Source of the DNA: Candidatus Pelagibacter sp.
GTDB lineage: Bacteria > Pseudomonadota > Alphaproteobacteria > Pelagibacterales > Pelagibacteraceae
NCBI GenBank assembly: GCA_016777545.1
Contig: JADHRH010000013.1
Location: forward strand, 1 to 13,537
Direction: 5' to 3'
DNA: 13,537 nucleotides
Shown here: one piece after another, positions 1 through 7,362 of the stretch
How positions within the stretch are numbered: the stretch's first letter is position 1
How the letters are laid out: every line of letters begins with the position of its first letter
Position numbers and translations under genes: made by a program
The notes under the pieces: model-generated
What the model was told of the DNA's origin: nothing
Seen by the model: the letters and a program-made list of their open reading frames with translations, nothing else
Database searches by the model: none

Positions 1-1108
1 CCCAAGCTGTTGGTGAGTGACAAATTCTTGCACAACAATCAATATTATTAGTTCCAATTGCAGCTCTAATCATTTTTTGAAATACATAATTTTCTTCATT
101 AGTACATCTTGCAGAAGAAATTCCAGCTACAGCATCAGGACCACTTTCTTTTGTAATTCTATTTAATTCTTTTTTAATAAAGTCATATGCTTCATCCCAT
201 GAAGCTTCTTCAAATTTTCCATTTCTTTTAATTAAAGGAGTTTTTAACCTATCTGGATGATCGTAAAATCCAAATGCATATCTTCCTTTAATACAAGTGT
301 GACCTGCGTTAACTTCAGATTCTTTAGGGGTAGAAATTGCAACAACTTTATTATCTTTAATTGATGCTTCTAAATTACATCCAACGCCACAGTAAGAGCA
401 AGTAGTTCTAACTTTTTCATCTACAGCAACAGATTTTGATTGGAAAACATCAGAGATAGCATCTGTTGGACAAGTGTGCGCACAAGCACCACAAGATACA
501 CAAGACGAATCTCCGAACAAAGCATCGTTATCAGTTGTAATTTTAGATTCAAATCCTCTGCCACTCATTGTTAAAACAAAAGATCCTTGAATTTCGTCAC
601 AAGCACGAACACATCTTCCACAGTTAATACAATTGTCTAAATTCATTCTCATATAATCGTGAGATGTATCTTTAGTAATACCCTTGTGTTGCTTTGGACT
701 GTTATATCTATGATCTGATATACCTAAGTCATTTGCAACATCTTGAAGTTCGCAATTATTATTTACTTCACAAGTTCCACATTCCATTGGGTGGTCAGTT
801 AAAACTAGTTCGACAATATTTTTTCTAAGGCTTGTTAACGCTTCATTAGAAGTAAAGATATGTTGATTTTCAACTACTGGCGTATGACAAGAGGCTACAA
901 TTTTAGTTGGACCATCTTTTTCTAACGCAACTTCAACCGAACAAACACGACAAGCACCATATGGAGCTAAATTAGGATCATCACATAAAGTAGGAACTTT
1001 TTTTTCACCAAAGTAGCTTTTAACAAATTTTAAAATAGAAGTGTGATTTGCACTTATTTCATGCGGTTTTCCATCTATATAGGCTATTTTTCTTTTTTCA
1101 GAGCTCAT
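1..1108 (-). CDS. fdsA: NAD-dependent molybdenum formate dehydrogenase, alpha (catalytic) subunit, N-terminal 369 residues
   Basis: This subunit (also called fdhA or fdhF) oxidises formate to CO2 at a bis-MGD molybdenum site and passes electrons through Fe-S clusters to the NADH-forming beta subunit. It is probably soluble and cytoplasmic. Visible in order are a NuoG-like 2Fe-2S domain (Cys42, 53, 56, 74), a His-Cys3 4Fe-4S site (His106, Cys110, 113, 119) and two ferredoxin 4Fe-4S sites (Cys160, 163, 166, 170 and Cys203, 206, 209, 213). The molybdopterin domain then opens with its own 4Fe-4S site (Cys237, 240, 244, 272). The Mo ligand lies in DCCARICHSP and is Cys363 (codon TGT at 20-22), so this is a cysteine and not a selenocysteine enzyme. 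The family usually has over 900 residues, so the rest lies left of the window. The ATG overlaps the beta-subunit stop by one base (TAATG), which implies translational coupling. Confidence 0.95.
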   Translation of the reverse strand, partial: MSSEKRKIAYIDGKPHEISANHTSILKFVKSYFGEKKVPTLCDDPNLAPYGACRVCSVEVALEKDGPTKIVASCHTPVVENQHIFTSNEALTSLRKNIVELVLTDHPMECGTCEVNNNCELQDVANDLGISDHRYNSPKQHKGITKDTSHDYMRMNLDNCINCGRCVRACDEIQGSFVLTMSGRGFESKITTDNDALFGDSSCVSCGACAHTCPTDAISDVFQSKSVAVDEKVRTTCSYCGVGCNLEASIKDNKVVAISTPKESEVNAGHTCIKGRYAFGFYDHPDRLKTPLIKRNGKFEEASWDEAYDFIKKELNRITKESGPDAVAGISSARCTNEENYVFQKMIRAAIGTNNIDCCARICHSPTAW

Positions 1109-2763
1109 TAATTATCCTTGACTATATCATTTTTCATTTCATCACCAAAGTATTTAAGAATATTCATTATTGGGGTAGGGATTGCTCCACAAAGTGCACA
1201 CAAACAACCTTTTTGCATAGTTACTAGTAATTCATTGAGTAATTTAAGGGGTATTTTAGCAGTACCACTTTTGGCTTGGTCAAACATTTCTTTTCCTCGG
1301 TAAGAACCAAGTCTGCCGGGGAAACATTTTCCACAAGATTCTTCTGCTGAAAATTCAAATAAATGATGAATATACTCAACCATTGGAAAATCCTTTGGAA
1401 TACTAACAACACTAGCATGTCCAAGCATAAAACCTTTTGCTGTAAACTCTTGAAAATCTAAATTTAAATTATCAATCTCACCTAAAGGGATCACACCACC
1501 TAAAGGTCCACCAATTTGAAAGGCCTTAACAGGTTTTGTATAACCACCTCCAATTTCATTAAATATTTTACTCATTGGTGTTCCCATATCAATTTCATAA
1601 ACACCAGGGTTGTTAAAAAAACTATCAAGGCAAACAAGTTTTGTTCCAGCAGATTTTTTATTACCTATTGAAGAAAATTTTTCAGGTCCATTTATTAAAA
1701 TACCAGCCGCGGCGGCTAATGTTTCAACATTGTTAACTACTGTTGGTTTTTTATATAAACCTTCTGTTACTGGAAAAGGAGGTCGAACATCTACTTCTGC
1801 TCTTCTACCTTCAATTGAAGCAATGAGTGCAGTTTCTTCACCACAAATATAAGCACCTTGACCAATACAAATACCAAGATCAAATGAAAAATCTGTTCCC
1901 AATATATTTTCTCCTAATAAATTTAATTTTTTTAATTCGTTAATACATCCATTGATCGCCTCAATAGATTTTGGATACTCACCTCTTATATATAAAACTC
2001 CTTCATCACTACCAATAACCATTCCACAAATGACCATTCCAAAAATAACTTTTAAAGGTTGATCTTCTAATAAATATCTATCTGAGAATGCACCTGAGTC
2101 ACCTTCATCAGCATTACAAATGACATATTTTTTATCACCCTTTGCTTTGCTGCAAAAATCCCATTTCATCCCCGTTGGAAATCCCGCTCCACCTCTGCCA
2201 GTTAAATTAGAATCCAAAAGAGATTTAATTATTTCTTTTTTGTCAGTTTTTAAAAAGTTATTTAACTGATCTTTAAATTGATCAAAGGAAGAAAGTTTTT
2301 CATCCATTAAGAAGCTTGTCGTTGCATAACTTTTTGAAAAAAATTTTTCTTGTTTAATCTCTTCACCATTTAAGATTTGATCTATTTTTTCAATGTCATT
2401 ACCAGCGTAGTTTTCACCATCATAATGAAAAGCTTTATTTTCATAACAATGTCCTAAACAAAACATTTCGCCAACTTTATCGTCACCCAACTTTTCTTTA
2501 AGTGTTTTCTTTAATTGATCTTGAGTGCCAGCACACATACAAGCACTACCATTGCATACAAAAGCCTTCTTTTCTCTGTGGGAAGGTCTTAAAAATTCAT
2601 AAAAACTCTCAGCACCATGAAGAGTTGAAACACCTAAATTGTGTTGTTTTGCTATATCTTTTATATCTTTAGGATTGTCGCTTAAAAGGTTTTCAGAAAG
2701 TTGCTTAAATAAATTATTTTTTAAGCCAATTCTACCCGACAAATTACTAATATTCTTTGACAC
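1108..2763 (-). CDS. fdsB: Formate dehydrogenase beta subunit, fused 24-kDa (FdsG/NuoE) and 51-kDa (FdsB/NuoF) modules
   Basis: This is the diaphorase half of the enzyme, which takes electrons from the alpha subunit and reduces NAD+ at FMN. Residues 1-135 are a NuoE-like thioredoxin-fold module with 2Fe-2S ligands Cys70, Cys75, Cys102 and Cys106 (CX4C and CX3C). Residues about 160-551 are NuoF-like. They carry GRGGAGFPTGMKW (189-201) for NADH/FMN, NADEGDSGAFSDR (217-229) and GAYICGEETAL (303-313). The C-terminal 4Fe-4S site is odd. The usual CxxCxxC reads CGKCFPG (477-483), with Gly483 where the third Cys is expected. The fourth-ligand region instead has three cysteines, Cys520, Cys522 and Cys525. 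At 551 residues it matches a fusion of both subunits, as in some methylotroph formate dehydrogenases. It lies 17 bases after fdhD and overlaps the alpha-subunit start. Confidence 0.93.
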   Translation of the reverse strand: MSKNISNLSGRIGLKNNLFKQLSENLLSDNPKDIKDIAKQHNLGVSTLHGAESFYEFLRPSHREKKAFVCNGSACMCAGTQDQLKKTLKEKLGDDKVGEMFCLGHCYENKAFHYDGENYAGNDIEKIDQILNGEEIKQEKFFSKSYATTSFLMDEKLSSFDQFKDQLNNFLKTDKKEIIKSLLDSNLTGRGGAGFPTGMKWDFCSKAKGDKKYVICNADEGDSGAFSDRYLLEDQPLKVIFGMVICGMVIGSDEGVLYIRGEYPKSIEAINGCINELKKLNLLGENILGTDFSFDLGICIGQGAYICGEETALIASIEGRRAEVDVRPPFPVTEGLYKKPTVVNNVETLAAAAGILINGPEKFSSIGNKKSAGTKLVCLDSFFNNPGVYEIDMGTPMSKIFNEIGGGYTKPVKAFQIGGPLGGVIPLGEIDNLNLDFQEFTAKGFMLGHASVVSIPKDFPMVEYIHHLFEFSAEESCGKCFPGRLGSYRGKEMFDQAKSGTAKIPLKLLNELLVTMQKGCLCALCGAIPTPIMNILKYFGDEMKNDIVKDN

Positions 2764-2780
2764 AATTTCCTTTTTTTAAG

Positions 2781-3620
2781 TTAGCCCACAATAACTTTTT
2801 TGGTATTGGTGTAAATATTAAAACTATCACTTTTTACGAAACCAATCAGAGTTATGTTAAATTTATTAGCTAAATCGATTGCAAGACTTGTTGGCGCACC
2901 CACCCCAATCATTATACCAATATCATTCATTAAAACTTTCTGAACTAGCTCAAAATTAAGTCTCCCAGAGCAAGTGATGAATTGATCTAAGGGACTTATT
3001 TGGCCAGCAAGAAGGGTGCTGCCAATAAGTTTGTCCAAGGCATTATGACGACCCACATCTTCCTTAAGGTCGATTAATTCTCCACTAGCATTAAATAATC
3101 CACTCGCATGTATTCCACCAGTTTTACTAAATTCTGACTGATTTTTTCTTAATATTGAGGGCGATTGAATAATTATCTCTTTATTTATCTTTGGCAAATT
3201 TAGATCTGTTTTATTTGACTTAATAATTTCTAATGCATCTAAAGAAGATTTTCCACAAACCCCACATGATGAATTTGTTATAAAATCTCTTTTTATTTTT
3301 GTGATATCAATATTTTTTGAGTTATTCACAGTTGCTAAAATTTTATTTTGAATATTATATTGCCCAACTTTTTCACCATAACTCTCAATTGAATCAACAT
3401 CTTTAATATTGGTAATTATTTGTTCATTAAATAAAAAACCTCGAACTAGATCTTCATCATTTCCAGGTGTTCGCATAGTGATTGATAAAATTTTAGTAAT
3501 CCAATTATTTTTATCTTTATATTTTATAGAAATTTCTAAAGGTTCTTCTACTGAAACTAAGTCATCAATATTTTCAAATTTGTTAAGATTATATTTCAAA
3601 ACTTTATATTTAGAGCTCAT
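2781..3620 (-). CDS. fdhD: FdhD, sulfurtransferase for formate dehydrogenase maturation
   Basis: FdhD moves sulfur from a cysteine desulfurase to the molybdenum cofactor, giving the sulfido ligand that formate dehydrogenases need for activity. The 279-residue length is typical. The signature CGVC motif is at Cys119-Cys122, in SSCGVCGKSSLDAL. Other family blocks are MRTPGNDEDLVRGFLFNE (49-66), HASGLFNASGE (171-181) and KEDVGRHNALDKL (186-198), the last being the most conserved part of the family. A C-terminal GAPTSLAIDLA segment is also present. It sits directly upstream of the two dehydrogenase genes, with 3 bases separating it from the HPP gene before it, so it is surely co-transcribed with its client. 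In related fds operons the homologue is called fdsC and usually follows the structural genes. Here it precedes them. Confidence 0.95.
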   Translation of the reverse strand: MSSKYKVLKYNLNKFENIDDLVSVEEPLEISIKYKDKNNWITKILSITMRTPGNDEDLVRGFLFNEQIITNIKDVDSIESYGEKVGQYNIQNKILATVNNSKNIDITKIKRDFITNSSCGVCGKSSLDALEIIKSNKTDLNLPKINKEIIIQSPSILRKNQSEFSKTGGIHASGLFNASGELIDLKEDVGRHNALDKLIGSTLLAGQISPLDQFITCSGRLNFELVQKVLMNDIGIMIGVGAPTSLAIDLANKFNITLIGFVKSDSFNIYTNTKKVIVG

Positions 3621-3623
3621 AAA

Positions 3624-4100
3624 TTATTTTAAAGGATAATTTTTTTTTAGAATAAATTTATTAATAATAATTGCTAATAATAAAATTATAATACAGCCTA
3701 AGATTATTGGATTAATTAAATATTCATAAGAAGCGCTGCCAATTATAACCATAATAGGATTACCACCTGCTGGAGGATGGACAACATTTAGTAATATCAT
3801 TAAAAAAACTCCAAAACCAACTGCGAGTGAAATATTGATATAAATAGGTAACGAAATAAAGTTTACAAAAAATACCCCAACAGCCGCAGTTAACAGATGA
3901 CCAAAAAAAACATTTTTGGGTTGAGCAAAAGGACTTTCTGGAAAACCAAATAATAAAACCATTGAGGAGCCAAATGATCCAGCTAGAAAATATCCCAATG
4001 TACTTTTATAAGTAAGTAACGTTAAGACCCCAATTGTTAGTGTAGAAAAGAAACCAGCAATTATTGCTTTTTGTAAAAGAGGTTTGGTAATTTTTATCAT
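3624..4100 (-). CDS. HPP-family integral membrane protein, possible small-anion transporter
   Basis: With this start the protein has 158 residues and almost all is membrane-embedded. I see hydrophobic segments near residues 12-30, 35-51, 65-83, 88-106 and 131-151. The family hallmark His-Pro-Pro is at 108-110, in NVVHPPAGGNP. The other conserved block, GSSMVLLFGFPESPFAQP, is at 44-61. Some HPP proteins of cyanobacteria and chloroplasts have been described as nitrite transporters. Formate is a similar small monovalent anion, so formate or nitrite movement is a reasonable guess here, but it is inference from the operon. I chose the ATG at 4100 because it forms a TAATG overlap with the upstream scaffold gene, the same junction as between the two dehydrogenase genes. 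An in-frame ATG at 4148 would add 16 polar residues lying wholly within the upstream gene. Confidence 0.8.
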   Translation of the reverse strand: MIKITKPLLQKAIIAGFFSTLTIGVLTLLTYKSTLGYFLAGSFGSSMVLLFGFPESPFAQPKNVFFGHLLTAAVGVFFVNFISLPIYINISLAVGFGVFLMILLNVVHPPAGGNPIMVIIGSASYEYLINPIILGCIIILLLAIIINKFILKKNYPLK

Positions 4101-4498
4101 TAAGAATTTAAAGCCTTTAAAACTGTTTTTAGGGGTAACAGCAAACATTCTTTTCTTGCTAAATTTTTTTTATCTAGGATTTCTTTAAAATCTCTCCATT
4201 CTTTGCTTAATAAAGCTTTAGTACCCTCAAATAAATTGCCACTTAATGAGATAAAAGATTTTATGTCATCGATTTTCTTGTTCTTAATTAGTCTAGAGAG
4301 CAAGCTAACGGATGCTTGGCAGTAAACACAAGATTTACATTGATAACCCATATCTATCACAATATCATTTTTGACAATTAAACTGATTTCCATTTCATCT
4401 CCACATAAGGGGTTCTTATTTTTAGATTTATGAGTGTAATTACTAACTGCTTTATTATTTTCAGTATGTGCAGCAATTTCTAAAATTCTAAGGTCCAT
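4100..4498 (-). CDS. IscU/SufU-like iron-sulfur cluster scaffold protein
   Basis: This 132-residue protein resembles the NifU N-terminal/IscU/SufU family, which assembles Fe-S clusters and hands them to apoproteins. NPLCGDEMEI gives the first ligand Cys32 and the conserved Asp34. The middle block CKSCVYCQAS gives Cys54, Cys57 and Cys60. RKECLLLP near the end gives Cys118. By alignment in my head to the classical GCAISxAS block, Cys57 is the standard ligand. Cys60 replaces the usual serine and Cys54 is extra. It is the first gene of the formate dehydrogenase operon, whose products carry many clusters, so a dedicated assembly role is plausible. Its stop overlaps the likely start of the HPP gene. 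No strong Shine-Dalgarno is seen. It is divergent from mobA across 42 bases. Confidence 0.85.
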   Translation of the reverse strand: MDLRILEIAAHTENNKAVSNYTHKSKNKNPLCGDEMEISLIVKNDIVIDMGYQCKSCVYCQASVSLLSRLIKNKKIDDIKSFISLSGNLFEGTKALLSKEWRDFKEILDKKNLARKECLLLPLKTVLKALNS

Positions 4499-4526
4499 TA
4501 TATTTCTTTAATTAAAACTTTAATGT

Positions 4527-4554
4527 TTTATATTTTGTAAATGGATCATAGCAA
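4527..4554 (-). promoter_or_regulatory. Candidate sigma-70-type promoter for the formate dehydrogenase operon
   Basis: On the minus strand a -35-like TTGCTA (4549-4554, inside the start of mobA) is followed after 16 bases by a -10-like TATAAA (4527-4532). Transcription would start near 4520, about 20 bases before the scaffold-gene ATG. The same TATA stretch can be read on the plus strand as TATATT (4529-4534). That places a start at or next to the mobA ATG, consistent with a leaderless mobA message, but no good plus-strand -35 is present. In DNA this AT-rich such matches arise by chance, so this is a candidate only. Confidence 0.35.
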
Positions 4555-5149
4555 GATTTTAGGCACAGTTCTAGCGGGAGGGAAATCGGTAAGGTTGGGC
4601 ATGGACAAATCCCAAGTAAAATTGGCTGATAAGTTATTAATTGATTATATCCTATCTGAAATTATTGAAGAATTTAAAGAAATTCTAATTGTTGCAAACA
4701 AATCAATAGATTTTCAAAAATCTAATAAGATTTCGGTTATTGAAGATTTTAAAAAAGATTTAGGACCCTTAGGAGGAGTTTTTACTGCAATGAAGTGGAT
4801 TAAAGATAATAATAAAGATTATCAGTGGGTTTCAACTTTCCCAACAGATTCTCCATTCTTTAAAAATAAGATATTAAAAGACTTTTTTAATGAAATTCAC
4901 CCCGAAGAAAGTAAATTATTTTTTATCAAATCTAATAATACCAGGCATAATATATTTGGGTTATGGTCTTTAGAATTGATGAATAAGTTAGAGGAAGATT
5001 TAAATAAAGGAGAACGTAAAGTAGAGGTTTGGGCAAATAGCGTTGGTGTTAAAGTAATTAATATGGACTTTGAAAAAGATGATCCTTTTTTTAATATTAA
5101 TACTAAAGAAGATTTAGAAAAAGCTAAAGCAAAGATAGGCAATGATTAG
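4541..5149 (+). CDS. mobA: MobA, molybdenum cofactor guanylyltransferase
   Basis: MobA attaches GMP to molybdenum-molybdopterin to give the MGD cofactor that formate dehydrogenase requires. The 202-residue length fits. The nucleotide-binding signature LAGGKSVRLGMDK is at 11-23. GPLGGVFTAM (75-84) matches the family GPLxG block. The metal-binding Asp is D103 in FPTDSPFF, corresponding to the PCDxPF motif. A homologous CTP/GTP nucleotidyltransferase of another pathway is possible in principle, but the neighbouring moeA and formate dehydrogenase genes settle it. There is no Shine-Dalgarno before the ATG. It overlaps moeA by 8 bases, so the two are translated from one message. Confidence 0.93.
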   Translation: MDHSKILGTVLAGGKSVRLGMDKSQVKLADKLLIDYILSEIIEEFKEILIVANKSIDFQKSNKISVIEDFKKDLGPLGGVFTAMKWIKDNNKDYQWVSTFPTDSPFFKNKILKDFFNEIHPEESKLFFIKSNNTRHNIFGLWSLELMNKLEEDLNKGERKVEVWANSVGVKVINMDFEKDDPFFNINTKEDLEKAKAKIGND

Positions 5150-6395
5150 TTATCAAAACTCAAGAAACATTTTAAAAAGAGGAGTCATCAAAATAAAAGA
5201 TGAAAAGATAAAAAGTATAAACTCATTAAATAGAATATTATCAGAAAATATTTATTCTCCCATTCATTATCCAGCAGGCAACAATGCAGCATTTGATGGT
5301 TTTGCAATTAATGCAAAAGACACAAATAATATAAAAAAAGGTATTAAGCAAAAATTCAAAATTATTGGCTCTATTGCAGCAGGAAACAAACCTTTTAAGA
5401 AAAAGATTCATAAATACGAAGCAGTAGAAATTATGACAGGTGGAATTATCCCAAAAGGTTTTGATACAATCATTCCAATTGAACAAATTATTTTTTACCC
5501 AAGCAATAGTAATAGAAAATATATTTTAGTTAATCAAAAAATAAAAAAATATAACCATGTTAGATTTCAAGGATCAGATTATAAAAAAAAAGAATTAGTG
5601 TTAAAGAAAAATAACATCATTAAACCTAATCATTTACTAGCATTTAAGACACTAGGTATTAAAAATATTACTGTAAAAAAGAAAATTAATATTGCATTTT
5701 TTTCAACTGGAAATGAAATATCAAATAAAGACAATGTTCCTTTTTGGCAAGTGAGAAATTCTAATGGCCCTTATTTAAATAATTTAAATAACAACTTTCT
5801 ATTTAATTTTAAAAATGGTGGAATTTTAAGAGATAATCATCAAAAAATTTTTAAATCTAAAATAAATCAAATGTTGAAATCAGATACAGATATTATGATT
5901 ACTTCAGGAGCGGTGTCAGCAGGTAAATTTGATTTTATACCAAGTGTTATAAATTCATTTAAACTATCTAACTACTTTAAAAATGTTGCCATTAGACCAG
6001 GTAAACCAGTATTGTTTGCAAAAATTAAAGGTAAAGAAAAAGTAATTTTTGGGTTACCTGGAAATCCAATTTCATCTGCAGCTTGTTTTAGATTTTTTGT
6101 TTATCCCTTTATTGAATATATTTTAAAGCTCGATGCAGAAAAACCATTAAAGGCAATTTTGAAAAATAGCTTTGACAAGAAGAAGAATTTTACCAGATTT
6201 GTAAAAAGTAAATTAAGTACAACCAAAAATGGAAAAATTGAAGTTGAAGTACTTCAGGGCCAAGAATCTTTTAGAATAAAATCATTTGTTAAGTCAAATA
6301 GCTGGTCTTTAATGCCAGCAGGTAAATCTAGATTTAAAAAAGGCGATATTATTGATTGTTTTTTTATTAACACCCCTAATCAAAATATAAGTTAG
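5142..6395 (+). CDS. moeA: MoeA, molybdopterin molybdenumtransferase
   Basis: MoeA hydrolyses adenylylated molybdopterin and inserts molybdate. The 417-residue length is close to the E. coli protein. Blocks in order are YPAGNNAAFDGFAI (43-56), with Asp52 in the place of the catalytic Asp of the MDG motif, and EIMTGG (96-101). STGNE (188-192), NSNGPYL (206-212) and TSGAVSAGKFD (254-264, Asp264) follow, then IRPGKPVLFA (284-293) and FGLPGNPISSA (303-313). The SGAVSAG block departs slightly from the usual SGGVSVG. The sequence is rich in Lys, Asn and Ile, as expected for AT-rich DNA. Its ATG lies within the end of mobA. The 52-base gap after it suggests that the following transporter starts a new unit or an internal promoter. 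Confidence 0.93.
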   Translation: MISYQNSRNILKRGVIKIKDEKIKSINSLNRILSENIYSPIHYPAGNNAAFDGFAINAKDTNNIKKGIKQKFKIIGSIAAGNKPFKKKIHKYEAVEIMTGGIIPKGFDTIIPIEQIIFYPSNSNRKYILVNQKIKKYNHVRFQGSDYKKKELVLKKNNIIKPNHLLAFKTLGIKNITVKKKINIAFFSTGNEISNKDNVPFWQVRNSNGPYLNNLNNNFLFNFKNGGILRDNHQKIFKSKINQMLKSDTDIMITSGAVSAGKFDFIPSVINSFKLSNYFKNVAIRPGKPVLFAKIKGKEKVIFGLPGNPISSAACFRFFVYPFIEYILKLDAEKPLKAILKNSFDKKKNFTRFVKSKLSTTKNGKIEVEVLQGQESFRIKSFVKSNSWSLMPAGKSRFKKGDIIDCFFINTPNQNIS

Positions 6396-6407
6396 TTGAA
6401 AGCTATT

Positions 6408-6436
6408 TTGTTGTAGTCCTAATTAATACCTATTAA
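6408..6436 (+). promoter_or_regulatory. Candidate promoter ahead of the transporter-creatinase-amidinotransferase run
   Basis: TTGTTG (6408-6413) and TATTAA (6431-6436) are 17 bases apart in the only sizeable gap (52 bases) between moeA and the transporter gene. A start near 6443 would leave a leader of only a few bases. The hexamers match the consensus only moderately in very AT-rich DNA. Read-through from mobA-moeA is equally possible, since I see no terminator hairpin. Confidence 0.25.
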
Positions 6437-6447
6437 ATAATCTGAAC

Positions 6448-7353
6448 ATGGATGAATTAAAAAATGAAAAGATAGCCATACCTGTTGTCTTATTGGCTGG
6501 GCTTATTTGGTCTTTTGGACCTTTAGTTGTCAGATACATGGATCAACCCAATCTAGTTCCATGGCAGTATATCTTTACAAGAGGATTAACTATTTTTTTA
6601 GTCTTAAATCTTTATCTTTTTTTTGAAGAGGGCAAAGATTTTTATAAAAATTATTTCAAAATTGGTATTTCAGGAGTTGTAGGTGGCACAGGACTTGGTA
6701 TTGCAATGATTACCTTTATTTATTCAATCACGAATACAAGTGCTGCAGTAACTTTACTTTGTTTAGCGGCAATGCCATTTTTTACAGCTTTATTGGGTTT
6801 TTTATTCTTAAAAGAGAAAATTTCTTTAAATGTTTGGATAGCAATTATAATTGCAACTATCGGCATTATAATTATTGCATTTGGAAACACTGAACCAAGT
6901 TCTTTACTGGGGCTTATTTTTGGTATGACTTCTTCTATAGGCTTTTCAGTTTTCTCAGTAAGCCTTAGATGGAAAAAAGAAACACCAAAATTTACAACTG
7001 TAGCTTTTTCAGGTTTTTTCTGTTTTGCCGTTGCAACAATTGTAATCCTAAGTAATGATATGCAATTTTTATCTTCAAGCTATAATGGTGCTTTGTTTTC
7101 TTTGCATGGAACATTAGTTTGTATGGGATTAATTTTATATTCAATAGGCTCTAAAGCTATTCCAGCAGCAGAACTTACCTTGCTATCGTTAACTGAAGTT
7201 ATAGGTGGAATTTTTTGGGTTTGGATACCAATTTTAGGTATTAATGAGATACCATCAACCAATACTATAATAGGTGGCTTCTTTCTTTTTATGTCTATCA
7301 TCTATTATAGTTTAACAATTAAATCCAACCGAAGATTTATAGCTTTAAATTAG
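6448..7353 (+). CDS. EamA/DMT-superfamily transporter (10 TM), substrate unknown
   Basis: This 301-residue protein is hydrophobic throughout and fits the ten-helix drug/metabolite transporter fold made of two EamA repeats, about residues 11-146 and 153-291. Typical features are the N-terminal LLAGLIWSFGPLVVR and the repeat-1 ending AAMPFFTALLGFLFLKEKIS (107-126), where the Lys-Glu pair is a family mark. In repeat 2 the AELTLLSLTEVIGGIFW block (241-257) is the counterpart. Members export or import amino acids, nucleosides and other metabolites, and sequence alone does not give the substrate. It lies 9 bases before the creatinase gene, so its cargo may be a guanidino compound, sarcosine, glycine or threonine. 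That is inference from position only. Confidence 0.88.
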   Translation: MDELKNEKIAIPVVLLAGLIWSFGPLVVRYMDQPNLVPWQYIFTRGLTIFLVLNLYLFFEEGKDFYKNYFKIGISGVVGGTGLGIAMITFIYSITNTSAAVTLLCLAAMPFFTALLGFLFLKEKISLNVWIAIIIATIGIIIIAFGNTEPSSLLGLIFGMTSSIGFSVFSVSLRWKKETPKFTTVAFSGFFCFAVATIVILSNDMQFLSSSYNGALFSLHGTLVCMGLILYSIGSKAIPAAELTLLSLTEVIGGIFWVWIPILGINEIPSTNTIIGGFFLFMSIIYYSLTIKSNRRFIALN

Positions 7354-7362
7354 AAACTTTAG

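Noticed and set aside
20..22. Possible selenocysteine at the molybdenum-ligand position of the formate dehydrogenase.
   Set aside because: The codon is TGT (Cys), not TGA, and the reading frame needs no recoding.
3624..4148. Longer HPP protein starting at the ATG at 4148.
   Set aside because: It adds 16 polar residues entirely inside the scaffold gene. The ATG at 4100 makes a TAATG junction as elsewhere in the operon and begins just before the first membrane segment. I cannot exclude the longer form.
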